Notes: a model not told the origin generated them from the sequence alone. DNA of 64,000 bases from Hyaloraphidium curvatum (GCA_025558095.1 JAIVFI010000026.1:496001-560000), one strand, 5' to 3'. Shown: positions 20,957-33,212, counted from the stretch's first letter. Program-made: numbers and translations.

Positions 20957-22122
20957 ATGAACGGCCACGCCTCCTCCTCCGAGTCCGCCTTGGGCGTCAC
21001 GCCGTGCGCCATCCCACACGTGCTCCACTCGGGGTACCACCACCCCGTGCTGCGGTCGTGGCAGGCGGAGCGGCGGATCGCAAAGTCGGCGCTCGTCTAC
21101 CCCGTCTTTGTCGGCGACGACGCCGACGCCGAGGAGGACATCCGCGGCTTCCCCGGCGTCAAGCGATGGGGCATTAGGAAGCTGGAGGGCCACCTCGGCC
21201 CGCTGGTGGCGCAGGGGCTCCGGGCGGTGCTCCTCTTCGGCGTCCCGACAAAGGCGCCCAAGGACCCCGAGGGCGGGCCGGCAGACGACCCCGAGGGCCC
21301 GGTGATCCTGGCAGTCAAGATGATCCGGGCAAAGTGGCCCGAGGTCGTCATTGCGTGCGACGTGTGCCTCTGCGAGTACACGAGCCACGGGCACTGCGGT
21401 GGGCCTCTTCGGCGTGTGCCACCTTCCATTGCGAGGCTCATCGCCTTTTTCCGAACAGGAATTCTCAACGCCGACGGCACCCTCGACAACACCCGCTCCA
21501 TCGAGCGCCTGGCGACCGTGGCGCTAGCCTACGCCGCCGCCGGCGCCCACGTCGTCGCCCCGAGCGACATGATGGACGGCCGCATCCTCGCCATCAAGCA
21601 GGCGCTCGCATCGCACAAGCCGTCCCTGCTCAACAAGGTGACGGTGATGAGCTACGCCGCCAAGTTTGCCAGCGCCCTGTACGGGCCCTTCCGCGAGGCC
21701 GCGGGCTCGGCGCCGGGGTTCGGGGACCGGAGGTGCTATCAGCTGCCCCCTGCGGCGCGCGGGTTGGCCATGAGGGCGGTCAAGAGGGACGTGGAGGAGG
21801 GCGCGGACATGGTGATGGTCAAGCCGGGCGGCCAGTACCTGGACATCGTGAGGGACGTCAAGAACGCGGTGAGCATCTTCACGTAACGTCACCGGTTGAG
21901 TGGCATTTCTAATTTCCGAACCGCCTTCGATAGTATCCGGACCTCCCGCTGGCAGTCTACCAAGTGTCGGGCGAGTACGCGGCCATCCACGCTGCTGCCG
22001 CCGCCGGCGTCTACGATCTCAAGGGAGCCGTTCTGGAAAGCATGGATGGGTTCGCACGCGCGGGAGCGGGGATCGTGATCACGTACTTTGCGCCGATGCT
22101 GCTGGGCTTGCTTGACGGGTAG
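20957..22122 (+). CDS. HEM2: delta-aminolevulinate dehydratase (porphobilinogen synthase)
   Basis: This enzyme joins two 5-aminolevulinate molecules to porphobilinogen, the second step of heme synthesis, in the cytosol. It is 346 residues from exons 20957-21398, 21459-21868 and 21934-22122. The zinc-binding type is shown by [14 protein letters not shown], whose last Gly is completed by the first splice junction. Active-site Lys residues lie in [15 protein letters not shown] and [20 protein letters not shown] and [10 protein letters not shown] are also intact. Exon 3 gives the conserved end [17 protein letters not shown] ... ITYFAP. ATG 20957 is the first in-frame Met. The donors are GTGGGC and GTGAGC. 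Confidence 0.96.
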
Positions 22123-22668
22123 CCATTTGGGCGATGCTGCGTCCGCGGCATCGAATTCTCTTGCAAAAACCACGATGGATAGGTTGTCAGTCGGATAGAG
22201 AGCATCTTGTACCAAAGTAGTCTGGCACTTCGAGCTGGCATCTTAGCAACCCTGAACTCTCGACGTAGGGATTAGAATCACGCGCTGGCCCGCCCTGAGT
22301 GTGCCGCCGGAGCGAGGGGCGACAAAGAAGAATCGATCGTGCTTCTCAAGCCATTCGCTGCTGCTTCGAACCATGTTCTGTTACGAGTCCCTACTGTGTG
22401 ATGACGCCGCGCACCCATTTGGTCACTCGTCTCCCAATACCGCAGGATCCTTCGACCCGGGTTCCCTGTGCCTTCCCGGCCGGGCCGCGGCCGAAATCGA
22501 GGTGCTAGGAGCCCTCGGGACGAAATCCGAACGCGTCTGGGGCCGTCTCTCGCGGCCAGAGATTGCGGTCGCCGGACCCTTGGCAGCGGCGGCCTTATCG
22601 CCGCCCGCAGGGGAGCGGCTGCGGGCGGTTTGCCGGGCGGGCGCTGCCCGTAAGGAGCGACCGAAGCA
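22123..22668. other. intergenic region
   Basis: This stretch separates HEM2 from the first of two tandem Zn2Cys6 genes. Open frames here show no motif; the frame that runs into exon 1 of the regulator on the plus strand is not conserved in the tandem copy. Confidence 0.45.
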
Positions 22669-25249
22669 ATGGAGGAGGCCCGCGTCCTGCGCACGGTGTC
22701 ATGGTGGGCCGCGACGGACACCCGTTCTAGCGGCCCCGGACTCATTCTTGGTGCCCTCATGCGACGCCGCCCTCCGCCGCGAAACCACAGCGAGGCATGC
22801 TCAATCGTGAAATCGGCAAGTGCCTCGGGATGCCGGCGATATGCGGGGAGACTGACGCCGGACCGCACTGCAGCGCTGCGTGAGGCCCTCGGAGGGCGAG
22901 CCGTGCGAGCGCTGCCAGAGGCTGCGCAAGGTCTGCCGGCTCCAGGACACGACCTTGACGCGGCGCAAGCGCGAGGAATTGCGCAAGGCGGAGCGGGCGC
23001 GGAATGAGGACGGCGAGAAGTCGCCGCCCGGCTCAAGGGCCAAGCGGCGTTCGTCGGGGACACCCGTCCGCTCCAGCTCGGAGGCGTCGGTAGACAACGC
23101 CTCCGCCTTGGCCGTCATGATGGACTACGAGTGCCCGTTCAAGGAAGGGCAAGGTGCCCCGGCCCTCACGGCGAGCCCCGGCTACAGCCCAACAGACTCG
23201 GCGGATGGCCGCGACAACTACTTCTTTTCCCTTCCGGCCCGGCGCCAATCGAGTGCGGCGACGCTGCTGCTTTCGCCGGGACTGCCCCAATTCTCCAACT
23301 CGATAACGCTGTCCAGTACTCTGTCCAGCGGGGATCAGATTGTTCCTTTTGGGGCATTGCCGGACGCCATCGTCGCTGCATCTTCGAACATCCTTCAACC
23401 GCCTTCTCCGCTGGACCTGTACCTCGGTGAGGCTTGTGACGTTGTGCGTGGTTGCTGAAGCTGAAGAAGGGTTGGCCTCCTTGTCCCAGACATGTTGCCG
23501 TCCTGCCTCGCAGCATAGTGGGTGCTCCCATTGGCCATTTCGGGCCGTCACTGATCTGCCCCCCCTTTAGCTTCGACTACTACAACAAGCGCAATCCCAT
23601 TGTGCACCGCGCCACCTTCCTCCGCGCCTTTGTCGACGCCGGCAGCCCCCGTATCTACGGCCCCAACGCTCCCCGCGCCCTGCTCTTCGCCCTCGCCGCC
23701 GCCGGCTCCATCAACGCCGAGTTCCCTGGGCTCCAGGACGCCCAGCGCGTCCGCGCCGGCCGCGAATTCGCCAACCGCGCGCGCGAGCTCGTCCTCGCCG
23801 GGTACTTTGACCGCCCCGCCTACGCGCGCTCCATCACGGGCCTCGAGGCCGTGCTGGTGCTCCTCGTGCTCTCCGGCTACTATGTCCCGCAGGGGCTGGC
23901 GGCGCGGATGTTCCCCATGCTGCAGCGGATGGTCGCGCTGCTGGCCGAGGTGTGCGTGGACGGGCCAGGGGCGACCGTCGGCGGAGCGGACGGGGATCCC
24001 CCCGCGGATGCGACGGAATGGGTGCTCCGGGAAATGAAGACGCGTGCTTTCGTGTTCGTTTCCACGACGGACTGCCTGCAGGCCCCGACGGCGGGAAGGC
24101 TCCCTCTATACCCTTACTTTCGACATCCCATCGTGTTCCCGGCGCACGATGGATTCTACGAGATGGACGACGAGGAAGAGGCATTTGCTCTTCTGCACAG
24201 CTCCCCGGACAGGCCCGCGCGGGCGCGGTTCGACGGCTTCAGGGAGCTGCAGCACGCCCACATCGCGGCGGCGCGGCGGGCGGAGCTGGTCCGCAGGCTC
24301 GTCTCCCCCGCGCTCGAGGGCCGCGCCTTCGTCGGGACGCTCTTTTTCTTCCAGGCCTTCATCGCCGGCATCAAGGCCCGGCAGCGGCTGCTGGCCGCCG
24401 AGAACAAGCTCCGCGTGCTGCAGCTCGCCCTGCAGGACCCTGCTCTGGACACGCCCCCCGAGGCGCTGTACCGCCGCCTCGAGTTGCAGATCACCGCGCT
24501 TTATGCGGATGCGTGGTCGGCCATACCTTCCGTGGGGATCAGCCTGGGGGCGGGCAACCCGTGGCCCTTCCTCCGAGCATGGCCGTCCTTCTTCTCCGCG
24601 CGGGGCCATGCGCACTCCTTCCTCGCCGTCGCCATCACCCTATCCAACTATCCCCTGGAGGGTTACCTCTCCGGGGACCCCTCCTCAGCCCCGGAAGCCT
24701 TCTTCGCCTCCCCGTACTTCCTCTCCGTTCTGCGCGCGGCGTCGGTCGCCGTCGGGCTCATGCGGGGGCAGCTCGCCGACGATCCGGGGCTGCGGTGGGC
24801 CCACGTGGTGGAGCTCGCGACGGCGCTGAGGACGGGGTACGTCCTGCTCGGGGCGGCGAGGGCGGTGGGCGTGCGGGGCGCGCACACGGACCCGCTCGGG
24901 TACGCGGAGGACATCAAGACGGTGGTGAGGGTGATGGACAGCCTGGGGAGGGCGTTCAAGCCGCTCGGTGGGTGCTTCCGCGCGGATGGATCGCCGGAGA
25001 TTTGGCTCATCCTTGGATTCGGCAGGGACGAGGTTCGCGCGCGACTTTCGGCGCGCGGTGCTGGCCGCCGGGATCGATCCCGATGCCCCACCGCCTGCGG
25101 AGGAGGAGGACGACGAGCAGGTGCTGCAGCCGATGCCGGAACCGGGGGCGGCGCAGCATCCCGTCGCTCCGGGTGACGTGACGGTGCCCGCGGCGTTCGC
25201 GAGGATGGCGATGAGCGGCAGCCAGGCGTTCAAGCCGTGGGTCAAGTAG
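22669..25249 (+). CDS. Zn2Cys6 transcription factor, tandem copy A
   Basis: This is a fungal binuclear-zinc-cluster regulator of 753 residues from six exons: 22669-22703, 22791-22815, 22874-23426, 23490-23517, 23571-24967 and 25026-25249. Splicing the first three exons gives C-x2-C-x6-C-x8-C-x2-C-x6-C (SCEACSIVKSRC, then EPCERCQRLRKVC). Neither early exon encodes a cluster alone: the first Cys codon is split by intron 1. Intron 2 starts GCAAGT, a GC-AG intron. A basic linker (TRRKREELRKAER) follows. Exon 5 holds the fungal transcription-factor (middle homology) domain, starting FDYYNKRNPIVHRATFLRAF and including REFANRARELVLAGYF. The short C-terminal exon is acidic and ends AFKPWVK. It is nuclear by inference; the target is unknown. 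The gene downstream is a tandem duplicate. Confidence 0.88.
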
Positions 25250-25950
25250 CGGGATGATGCGCTCTACGGCCCGGGTGTACGCTGCGGACTAAATTTGCGC
25301 GATCGCCTCGCCCGGAGTGTTTGGCTTTGGCGGCTCGTTTGAGTTTTTCCGGGGGGCCGTGTCCGCACTGTGTGCCTGCGCCAGCGGCCGCGATGCCGCG
25401 ATCGAGCGAGTAGAAGCCGGGTATCCCATTCGCGCGCATCGCGACGCGATCGGGTTGAACTCGGTCGGTGCCTTGGTGGGTGCCTTGGCGTCGTTCGATC
25501 GGCCGATTGAGTCAGGCATCATTGTTGGCCGCACGCGACCGACGCGGCCGCGGTGGCCAGGCCTCGGACAGCGGGAATTCGGTGGAGTCCGGGATCGAGC
25601 GGGCGTTTCTGAGCCCGATCCGGCATTTTTCGCCGTGTAGGAGCCAAAGGCCCGAAGCGGGCTGGCGGCTGGGTTGCGGAGGCCAGACTCACCTGCGGCG
25701 GGGCGGACGCTACGAACCCGCTTTCATCGCTCCTCCGGGGCGGGTGCCTCCGCGCGTGCCCGGCGCACCTGCGGCTTCCGACGCCCCGCCGACGCACGCG
25801 CCCGCCGTCTCAGCGGGGCCGGGCGCGCGGCTGCGGCGCGCACGCTGTCGCGGGTCCGGCGCGGCAAACGCCCGGGGCCGGCCGCGCCGAAAGCGGGCGG
25901 CCGGCACGCAGGCACGCCGCGCCGGCGGAGCTGAGAATTCGCGCAAAACA
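25250..25950. other. intergenic region between tandem regulators
   Basis: This stretch holds the 3' flank of copy A and the promoter of copy B. It is GC-rich with frequent open frames in all directions but no supported gene. Promoter similarity to the region upstream of copy A was not obvious by eye. Confidence 0.4.
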
Positions 25951-28619
25951 ATGGATCGAGCGCGGGTGGCGCGGACGGTCAGCTGGTAATGCCCGACCGG
26001 CGTGCCAACTTTGTCCCTGCTGACCGGCCCCGCGCCTCCCTGCGATGGACCTACAGCGAGGCGTGCTCAGTCGTGAAGGCGGTGCGTTTTGTCGCGCGGC
26101 TTCCGGGGTGCAGTTTCAGTCGGGTTGCTGACCCGGTGCCCCCACCCCCAGCGATGTGTGCGGGCATCCGAAGGGGAGCCCTGCGAGAGATGCACGCGAT
26201 TACGACGTGCTTGCCGCGTGCAGGATACAACATTGACGCGGCGGAAGCGCGAGGAGCTGCGGAGGGCCGAGCGGTCGCAGAAGGACCAGGGCGAGGAGGC
26301 CTCAAGCGGCGGCGGCCACGGCTCCAGCCTCGGATCGGGCTTCCGCCCGCGCTCGCAGTCGGCCTCTTCCCAATCTTCGGGCTCCGTCGATGGTATTGTG
26401 TCGGGATCACCTCCGGACGCGTCGCCCGCCTCGGGGCCGTCGCAGCGGGCCTCGCCTGAGGCCGCGGTGGCCTTGGCCAAACCCAGGAGTCGCAGCCCGC
26501 GGAGGCCGATCGTGAAGACCGAGCCTCCAGATGAGAAGCACACGTACTACTTCATCATGCCGGGCGCGCGCTCGGGACCTGCCGCTGCTGAGCTGCTAGT
26601 GCCGGCATACGCACCGCCGGCGGACGGCCCCGCCTCGTTGACTATTTCGATAGGGGATCGCTCCGGAACCTTTCTGAGCGAGGCTTCGCACGCATCGTCA
26701 AACACTCTATCCAGCGCGGGCTTCAGTGCGGACCTCTCGACGTTCCAGCTGGGCTCTCCTGCGCAGTTCATTTTGCCGGAGGTGTCCCCCGTGCCGCGGG
26801 CACTCAACTCCTTCGACAACACCTCTGGTATTGGCCTTATGCCCCTCTATGTATCCCAGGCACTGATAGTCCCCCATTCAGATGTCCTTCCAGCGTGCAT
26901 TGTCGCCTAGTGAGTGACCGATGACCGAGTCTTGGTCAAGTTCTGACCCTGCACCCAGCTTCGACTACTACAACAAGCGCAACCCCCTCATTCACCGCGG
27001 CACCTTCCTCCGCGCGTTCACACCCCCCGGTAGCCCCCGTATCTACGGCCCCAACCCTCCTCTCGCGCTCTTATTTGCCGTCGCCGCCGCTGGCTCCGGC
27101 CAGGCCGAAGTTCCCGGCCTTTCCGACACGCAGCGCATACGTGCCGGCCGGGAATTTGCCAACCGTGCGCGGGAGCTCGTCCTTTCCGGGTACTTTGACC
27201 GCCCGCCCGGGATGCGCGCCATGACGGACCTCGAAACCATGCTGGTGCTCCTCGTGCTCTCGGGCTACTTTGTCCCTGCGGGCCTGGCGGCGCATATGTT
27301 CCCCATGCAGCAGCGCATGGTCGCGTTGCTCGCCGAGGTGTGCGTGGACGGACCCGAGGCGACCGTCGCGGGGGCGGACGACGATCCGGCCGACGCGACG
27401 GAATGGGTGCTCAGGGAGATGAAGACGCGCGCGTTCGCCTTCATCTCCGTGATGGACTGCATGGCGGCGCCCACGGCCGGCAGGCAGCCGCTGTACCCGT
27501 ATTTCCGGCACCCCATACGGTTCCCGGCGCACGACGGGTACTACGAGATGGAAGACGAGGAGCTGGCTTTCCAGATGCTGCACCGCTCCCCGGACGGGCC
27601 CGCGCCGCCGCGGTTCGACTCGTACAGGGAGCTCTACTCATCGCGGACACCCCCCGCGCGGCGCGCCGAGCTCATCCGGACCTTCCTCGCGCCCTCGTTC
27701 GAGGGCCGCGCCTTCGTGGGCAACCTCCTGCTGATGCACGCCTTCATGTGCACCATCAAGGTCCGCCAGCGTGCGCTGATAAGGGACCACGGGATCGGGG
27801 TGATGCGGCTCGCGTTGCAAGACCGAAGCCTGGACACGCCGCCAGAGGCCGCGTACCGCAGGCTGGAGGAGCACGTGGCGGCACTGTACGGGGACATCTG
27901 GGCGGCGATACCGGGGTTCGGCGCCGCGCTGGGGGCCGGCGATCCCGGGCCGTTTCTGCGGACGTGGCCATCGGTGTTTTCGGCAAAGGGCCACGCGCAC
28001 TCCTTCCTCGCCACCTGCGTGGCGTTCACCGCCTTTCCGCTGGAGAGGTACGTGCTCGGGGACCCATCCGCCGCGCCGGACGCCTTTTTTGCCTCGGAGC
28101 ACTTCCTCGCCGTGCTGGGGGGCGCCTCCGTCGCCGTGGGGCTGCTGCGGGGGCAGCTCGCGGACGATCCAGGGATGAGGTGGGCCCCCGTGGCCGAGAT
28201 GGCGGCGGTGCTCAGGGCGGGGTACGTGCTGCTGGGAGCGGCCAGGGCGGCGGGGGTGAAGGGGGGTGGGGGGGACCCGCTGGGTTACGCCGAGGACCTC
28301 AAAGTCGTGGCGCGGGCGATGGACAGCCTGGGGAGGGCGTTCAGGCCGCTGGGTGGGTGTTCCATCGCCGCTGCCGACCCGGATCGCGCTAACCCTTCCA
28401 CGATCGGCAGGCACCCGCCTCGCGCGCGACTTCCGCCGCCTGGTTCTCGCTGTCGGGATCGACCCCGACGCGCCCGCGCCGCCCGAGGAGGACGACGAGC
28501 CGGTGCTGGAACCGATGCCGGTGCAGCAGCTCCCCGCGGTACCGGAGTCGAGCGCGCCGGCCGCGTTCGCGAGGATGGCGATGAGCGGGGGGGACACGTT
28601 CAAACCGTGGGTCAAGTAG
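25951..28619 (+). CDS. Zn2Cys6 transcription factor, tandem copy B
   Basis: This is a tandem paralog of the gene at 22669, with 788 residues and the same six-exon structure: 25951-25985, 26057-26081, 26152-26827, 26882-26909, 26959-28352 and 28411-28619. Exons 1, 2 and 4 have exactly the same lengths (35, 25 and 28 nt) as copy A, and the last intron is 58 bp in both. The spliced zinc cluster is SCEACSVVKARC then EPCERCTRLRRAC. Intron 2 begins GTGCGT where copy A has GCAAGT. The fungal TF domain starts FDYYNKRNPLIHRGTFLRAF. The linker after the zinc cluster is longer and more divergent than the TF domain. It probably binds DNA as a dimer, as relatives do. Function is unknown. Confidence 0.88.
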
Positions 28620-29480
28620 GGCACTTGGCTGTAGTTGGCAATGGACGACGACTCCGCCCTGGTTGGCTCTCGGCTTGATGGTAGCACAAGTCTCCTTGCA
28701 TTGTGACTTTGGGGCGAGCGTGCTGGGTGCGTGAAGTTGATTGCGGGCGCACGTCACCGATCGTTACTCCGCCGTCCCAGCAGGCGAAATGCCGAGGACG
28801 GGCTCTGTGTGCCGGGCTTCTGCGGTGTCAGGAATTCCCGTTGGGGGACACTTTTCGCGTCACCACTACGCCTGCGAGCGGGGTTCCGAAAGACGGAGCA
28901 GCTGCGCTGGAGCTGGCCGGCATTCGTTTCAGCCTGCCCTGACAGGCTTCCCTCGACATGCCGGCGATTTGCGGGCGGGCTCCGGCCAGGCCAGCCAGGC
29001 ACACTTCCCGGGGCCGCGGCGCGGTCGCCGCTCCGGCAAGGCGCCTGGCCGGCGGGCTGTGCGCTTCAGCCGGGCTCGGCCGGACCCCGACGGCCACCGA
29101 CCGGCAGTCGTGGGGCAAAGCACGAAGTCCTCCGTGCCCGTGCCGAGCCCTGCTTTGCCTGGACCGAACTTCGACGCCCCGTCCCGGCGCTCTCACCTGC
29201 CAGGATGCCGTCGCCGGCAATGCGGAGCCTGGCGGCTAAAGGTGGTGTGCCTTCGGCACAGCTGGCCGCTCTTTCGAAGGCCGCCTCGTTGGCCCAGGGT
29301 GCATCCCGCGGGACCACCGCCTTCAGACGTGTTGTTCGAACAATGGCCCGCCTGCTCGCGGGGCGTTGGTGTGTCTTGACCACAGTTGGGGGCGGCATCG
29401 GACGTCGGGCGGCCTGGATGCGTCCGGGATCGGAGAGTCGGTGGCCGATGAGCTCACCGCAAAACACCGCACCCAGCGGC
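28620..29480. other. intergenic region
   Basis: This is about 860 bp of GC-rich sequence before the double-zinc-cluster gene. The downstream coding frame is open through it, but it has no regulator-like content before ATG 29448/29481. I treat it as promoter or unassigned sequence. Confidence 0.4.
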
Positions 29481-30377
29481 ATGTCGCGCGCGAGCAGGCC
29501 CGGCGCGACCGCCGGGGCACGTCGCCCGCCTCGCGACCGCTCCGCGGCGTGCTGGCCTTGCCGCCTTCGCCGTCTTCGGTGCCCTCGGGACGGCGACGTC
29601 TGCGGGCGCTGCCGCTCCTACAAGTTCCCGTGCGTGTGGCCGAGATCGCACAGGGGCGCGTGCGGGCCGGCCGCGCTCACTGCTCCCACCGCGGCGGCCT
29701 ACCTCCGCTCCGCCGAGGCGCAGGGCATCTCGCTCTCGGTCGAGAAGACCGCCTGCGTCCGCTGCAGGGCCTCCCGCAGGGGCTGCGACGGGGACCGCCG
29801 GGGCTGCGGGCGCTGCACCGCTGCCGGGGTGCCCTGCGAGTACCCGCCCGACAAGAAACCGCGTGCCAAACGCGCCTCGGACGACGGCTCGGCCTCATCG
29901 GACCCTTGCGACGACACCCACCTCATCGGCGACTTTGACGACGAGCCATCCGCGCCATCGTTCAGCGGCGACGGCGACTGGGCCAGCGCAAGCGCGGGCG
30001 CCTACGGCCCCCCTTCCTTTGCCGGCCTCGCGCCCTCCAGCTTCCCCCGCGCCGTCCGCCTACCGTCGTCGATCAGCGCCCCCGCGAACCCTCTCGATGA
30101 CCAGTGCGACGACTCCTCGACCCTCATCCCGGACTTCTTCCCCCCCGCGACTACTCCGATCGACGGCAGCGGCGACCTCCTCGCCGGGCCCTGGGTGGAC
30201 GAGGACCCCGTGCTCCCCTGGATCCGCGCCCTGATGGGCCCGCCCGTGCCGCCCGCTTGCGAGCCATGGAACCTGGAAGTATACCCGGATCCGGACCCGG
30301 TGCAGGGGCTGGCGGAGGGGATCCTGTGGGACGTGCTGGGGGGGAGGCTGCATGAGGGCCCCTGCTCGACGCTCTAG
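29481..30377 (+). CDS. double Zn2Cys6-cluster putative regulator, copy 1
   Basis: This is a 298-residue single-exon protein with two complete zinc clusters. The first is CWPCRLRRLRC ... DVCGRCRSYKFPC. The second, about 50 residues on, is CVRCRASRRGC ... RGCGRCTAAGVPC. Both keep C-x2-C-x6-C-x6-C-x2-C-x6-C. The linker contains YLRSAEAQGISLSVEKTAC, conserved in the paralog at 39196-40122. The rest is acidic and Ser/Pro-rich with a short conserved-looking end (PWIRALMG ... EGILWDVLGG), suggesting an activation region. There is no fungal middle-homology domain. ATG 29481 was chosen because it places the first cluster near the N terminus as in the paralog; ATG 29448 is also possible. DNA binding is inferred, and the second cluster might bind RNA or protein instead. 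Confidence 0.78.
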   Translation: MSRASRPGATAGARRPPRDRSAACWPCRLRRLRCPRDGDVCGRCRSYKFPCVWPRSHRGACGPAALTAPTAAAYLRSAEAQGISLSVEKTACVRCRASRRGCDGDRRGCGRCTAAGVPCEYPPDKKPRAKRASDDGSASSDPCDDTHLIGDFDDEPSAPSFSGDGDWASASAGAYGPPSFAGLAPSSFPRAVRLPSSISAPANPLDDQCDDSSTLIPDFFPPATTPIDGSGDLLAGPWVDEDPVLPWIRALMGPPVPPACEPWNLEVYPDPDPVQGLAEGILWDVLGGRLHEGPCSTL

Positions 30378-30723
30378 ATCGAGGGCGGGCCGGGCGCGGG
30401 AATCAAAAGAGGGGCCACCGGCCGGGAGAACGGGGTCTTTGTTGAGCAGAGTAGCAAGAAGATATCAAATCATCTCCCCAGCTCGCCCGCGTCCCTTTTT
30501 CATCCCCATGTCGTGTCGTTGGAACGTGGACGAGCAGAACAAAGCGTAGGTCTGCGATCTGTGACGAGCATCCGCACAAACCGACCATTGGGGAGTATTT
30601 CCCGGTGTCATGCCCCAAAACATATTCTACTGCACTATTGATAGCTTGCATGGTGCGAATATATACATGCTCCAAGAGGCCATTCCACTCTAATGAATCG
30701 GTAGCCCGTTCCATTCGGGGCCA
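30378..30723. other. intergenic region (convergent 3' ends)
   Basis: This is AT-richer DNA between the 3' ends of the double-zinc-cluster gene and a minus-strand secreted-protein gene. It probably contains the terminators of both. No gene was seen. Confidence 0.5.
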
Positions 30724-31671
30724 TTAGCAAGCCTTCTGCGCCGAAATCGAGACGAACACGTAGTTCTGGGTGCCGCTGCCAGAGCCCGACCAGGACGTGC
30801 CGTCGCCCGACCTCCTTCCCGGAGGCGAGGGGCTCGTGTACTGCGAGCCGCCGACGGCCGCGCCAACTGCGGGGTCGTCATTTCCATCCACAGCAACGTG
30901 CCAGCTGAGCCCCTTCAAGTCGGATCCGCGCTTGACGACGATCCAGTAGGTGGTGCTAGCGGAAAGATCGACCGGGGATGCCGGGGTGTACGTGTACATG
31001 TCGGCGGTCGAACCCCCGGTGACGGGCCCGCCAGTCAGGACCGCGACCTCGGTAGTCGGGTTGCCGGCGCCTGAGTAGAGGGCTACCAAGGGGTCGGCTC
31101 CGCCGGCGCTGGAGAGGGACAGATCGACGCTGGTGAAACGGAGCGGGGAACCGGCGGGGCCGGTGATGAAGCCTGATGCTGCGCGGAGGGTGTTGTTGAT
31201 GAAGACGAAAGCGGTGCTCGAGATCGCGTCGGGGTGCTTGAAGACGGGGGCGGTGGGCTCGAAGCCGTAGCAGCGGTAGAGCAGCCTGCTGCTCCTCCCC
31301 TTCGGGTCGGAGTAGTCGACGCAGGCGACTTGGTTTCCGGGGGCATCGGCGAAGCCGTACTCGCTGCGGAGCGGTGGTCGACGGCAGGCGGGCGGGTGGG
31401 GCGGGCGGATGAGGGAAAGGGGTGGCGCAGGTCAGCACCGGATCGCAGGGGGGGGGGCGGCAACCGGGCGCACCAATAGAGCTCTCCGGGGCACTCTGCA
31501 CAAGTGCGGCGGAACAGGACCATCGGTTTGGGATCGGTGCTGCGCGCGTCGAGTCAGGCTGGGCCCGGTCGGCGGGCGCCGCGCGGCTCACGAGACGGGC
31601 GCGGCGGCGGCGAGAGGCAGCAGCGCGAGGAGCAGGGCGGCGGCCACCGCGAGGCGCGGAGCGGGCGCCAT
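30724..31671 (-). CDS. secreted beta-sandwich-like protein, inverted copy A
   Basis: This is a 261-residue secreted protein and one half of a head-to-head inverted duplication with 33213-34179. Exons read right to left are 31671-31592, 31539-31474 and 31363-30724, with introns of 52 and 110 bp. Exon 1 encodes a signal peptide (MAPAPRLAVAAALLLALL, cut near AAA-P). Exon 2 has TCAECPGELYC. The C-terminal 150 residues are Gly/Ser/Thr-rich with PLVALYSGAGNPT, VAVLTGGPVTGG and STTYWIVVKRGSD, reminiscent of bacterial choice-of-anchor R-type beta domains that carry a TTYWIV strand. There is no catalytic motif and no GPI tail. It is probably an extracellular binding or wall protein, possibly acquired from bacteria. 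The family name is inference. Confidence 0.75.
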
Positions 31672-33212
31672 CGTGAGATCTGCGGTTTCTGGGGACTGCC
31701 GGGAGGAGGGCAGTCGGTGTCCTTGTTGGTCCCCTAGTGTGTCTGAACCCCATCAAATGGACACCTCTTGGCTAGCCTCGCTTGCACCCCAAAAACCAAT
31801 TGGAAGCGCGGGCAGGGCAGATCTCACGGGACTGGACTTGTCGTGTTAGTGCCGCCTGGATCCCGCGTTCCCGGCGCTATCCGGCAGGTTTCGACGGCCC
31901 ACTCGGCGGCTTCTCCGGCGTCCCTCAAAGGACTAGGCGTCCCTCAAAGGACTACCCGTGCCCATCGCCCCTCCCACTGACCTCTGCCGCGGGGAAGAAT
32001 GGCATCCGAATGCACGTAACATGGTTATCTCACAATCTAGAAGTTCGAGCCACGATTTGCAGTGCATGTGCGAGTCTGGGCGCCGGTGTTAGTGATCCCA
32101 TGACGCCACGGGGCTGGGGACTTAGGGGTGGGGGGCATCCCCCTTCGCATCGAACAGCTCGAGGACCGCATAGCGACCCATGCAAAGGACTCCCAGCCAG
32201 TCGGACGGTCCACACGGTGCCCGGAAGAGTTCGGCGGGCTGCGGAAGTTAAATCTTCTGGTATCCCTGTCGGCCCCTCCCCGCCGACCAGTCCGGAGGCC
32301 GCAACACGGGATTCGTCCGCCCATCGCCCGCCCAGCCCGCCTGCCCGCGCGCTGCTGCAGCCTGCTGCACATCTTTTCTGTGGGATTTCCCTGGGTTCGG
32401 AGGACTGGCGAGGTGAGGGTAAGCAGGTCCTCGAAAAGACGGGCGCGTGGGCGATGGGATCCCCAAGCAGCGCCTGTGGGGCGCGACGGACCTTGCTGAG
32501 CGCGAGTAGCTGCGTGGGGAACATGTGCGATTGGTACCTCGTGCAGCAGGGCGTCTGCAAGAGGCCGCGGGTCCCACGCCCTCCCGAGATCAGTCTCGCG
32601 ACCCGCAGCCCCCAACGCGTGCGCTCCCGAGCCCCGGATGCAAGCCCCGGGATGGTGACTATCGAGGCAACAGAATACTGTCCCGAGTTCCGGACGGCCC
32701 GGTTGCACCTCCGCGATGCACTGCACCCTCCAACGGAAATCCCATCACCGGGTCGGCACAGCCCTGTCCGGATGACTAACGGACGAATATTACGGCTTTA
32801 GAGTTCCCCCTGTTGACGCCGGCGAGTCGTCTGCACTCCAATTGCCGGATCTGGTCGGCACAGCTTAGTGCAAACGCTCGATCCGCATTCGGGTGCCCTT
32901 TGGCTCGAAGGCCAAGGCATTTTTCAAGGATAGGGATAGTGGGGCGGGCGTCCCGCTTTTGGGGGATAGCACCATTGTCGGGCCCACAGAAGGCCCAAAC
33001 CAACTACCGTGCGTGATTATTCGCGATCTGTATTACGCGAGCTTATTCCGTGATTTTGGCACCGGTCCTGCAACGGTGTGTGCCACAAGGGCTTTGGTTG
33101 CGAAAAAATCGGGCCGAAAAAGTCGGGCGGGAGGGCCTGGATTTTCAAGGGACGGACAAGGACACCGCTGCCTCGAAATCGGCTTCCCCGACAGTGCCGC
33201 CGGATCCACAGA
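31672..33212. other. shared upstream region of the inverted pair
   Basis: This is about 1.5 kb between two divergent paralogs. The outer ends are similar in inverted orientation (for example ACAAGGACACCG occurs near both start codons), so the duplication included proximal promoter sequence. The middle is unrelated and has no supported gene. A 19-bp tandem repeat lies at 31917-31954. Confidence 0.5.
31917..31954. repeat. 19-bp tandem duplication
   Basis: The unit GGCGTCCCTCAAAGGACTA occurs twice back to back between the divergent secreted-protein genes. It may be a simple duplication or a repeated regulator site. Confidence 0.8.

Noticed and set aside
22301-22810. 169-codon frame with CARC just before the tandem regulator
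   Set aside because: Its CxxC does not align with the tandem paralog, whereas splicing 35-nt and 25-nt exons gives a canonical zinc cluster in both copies.
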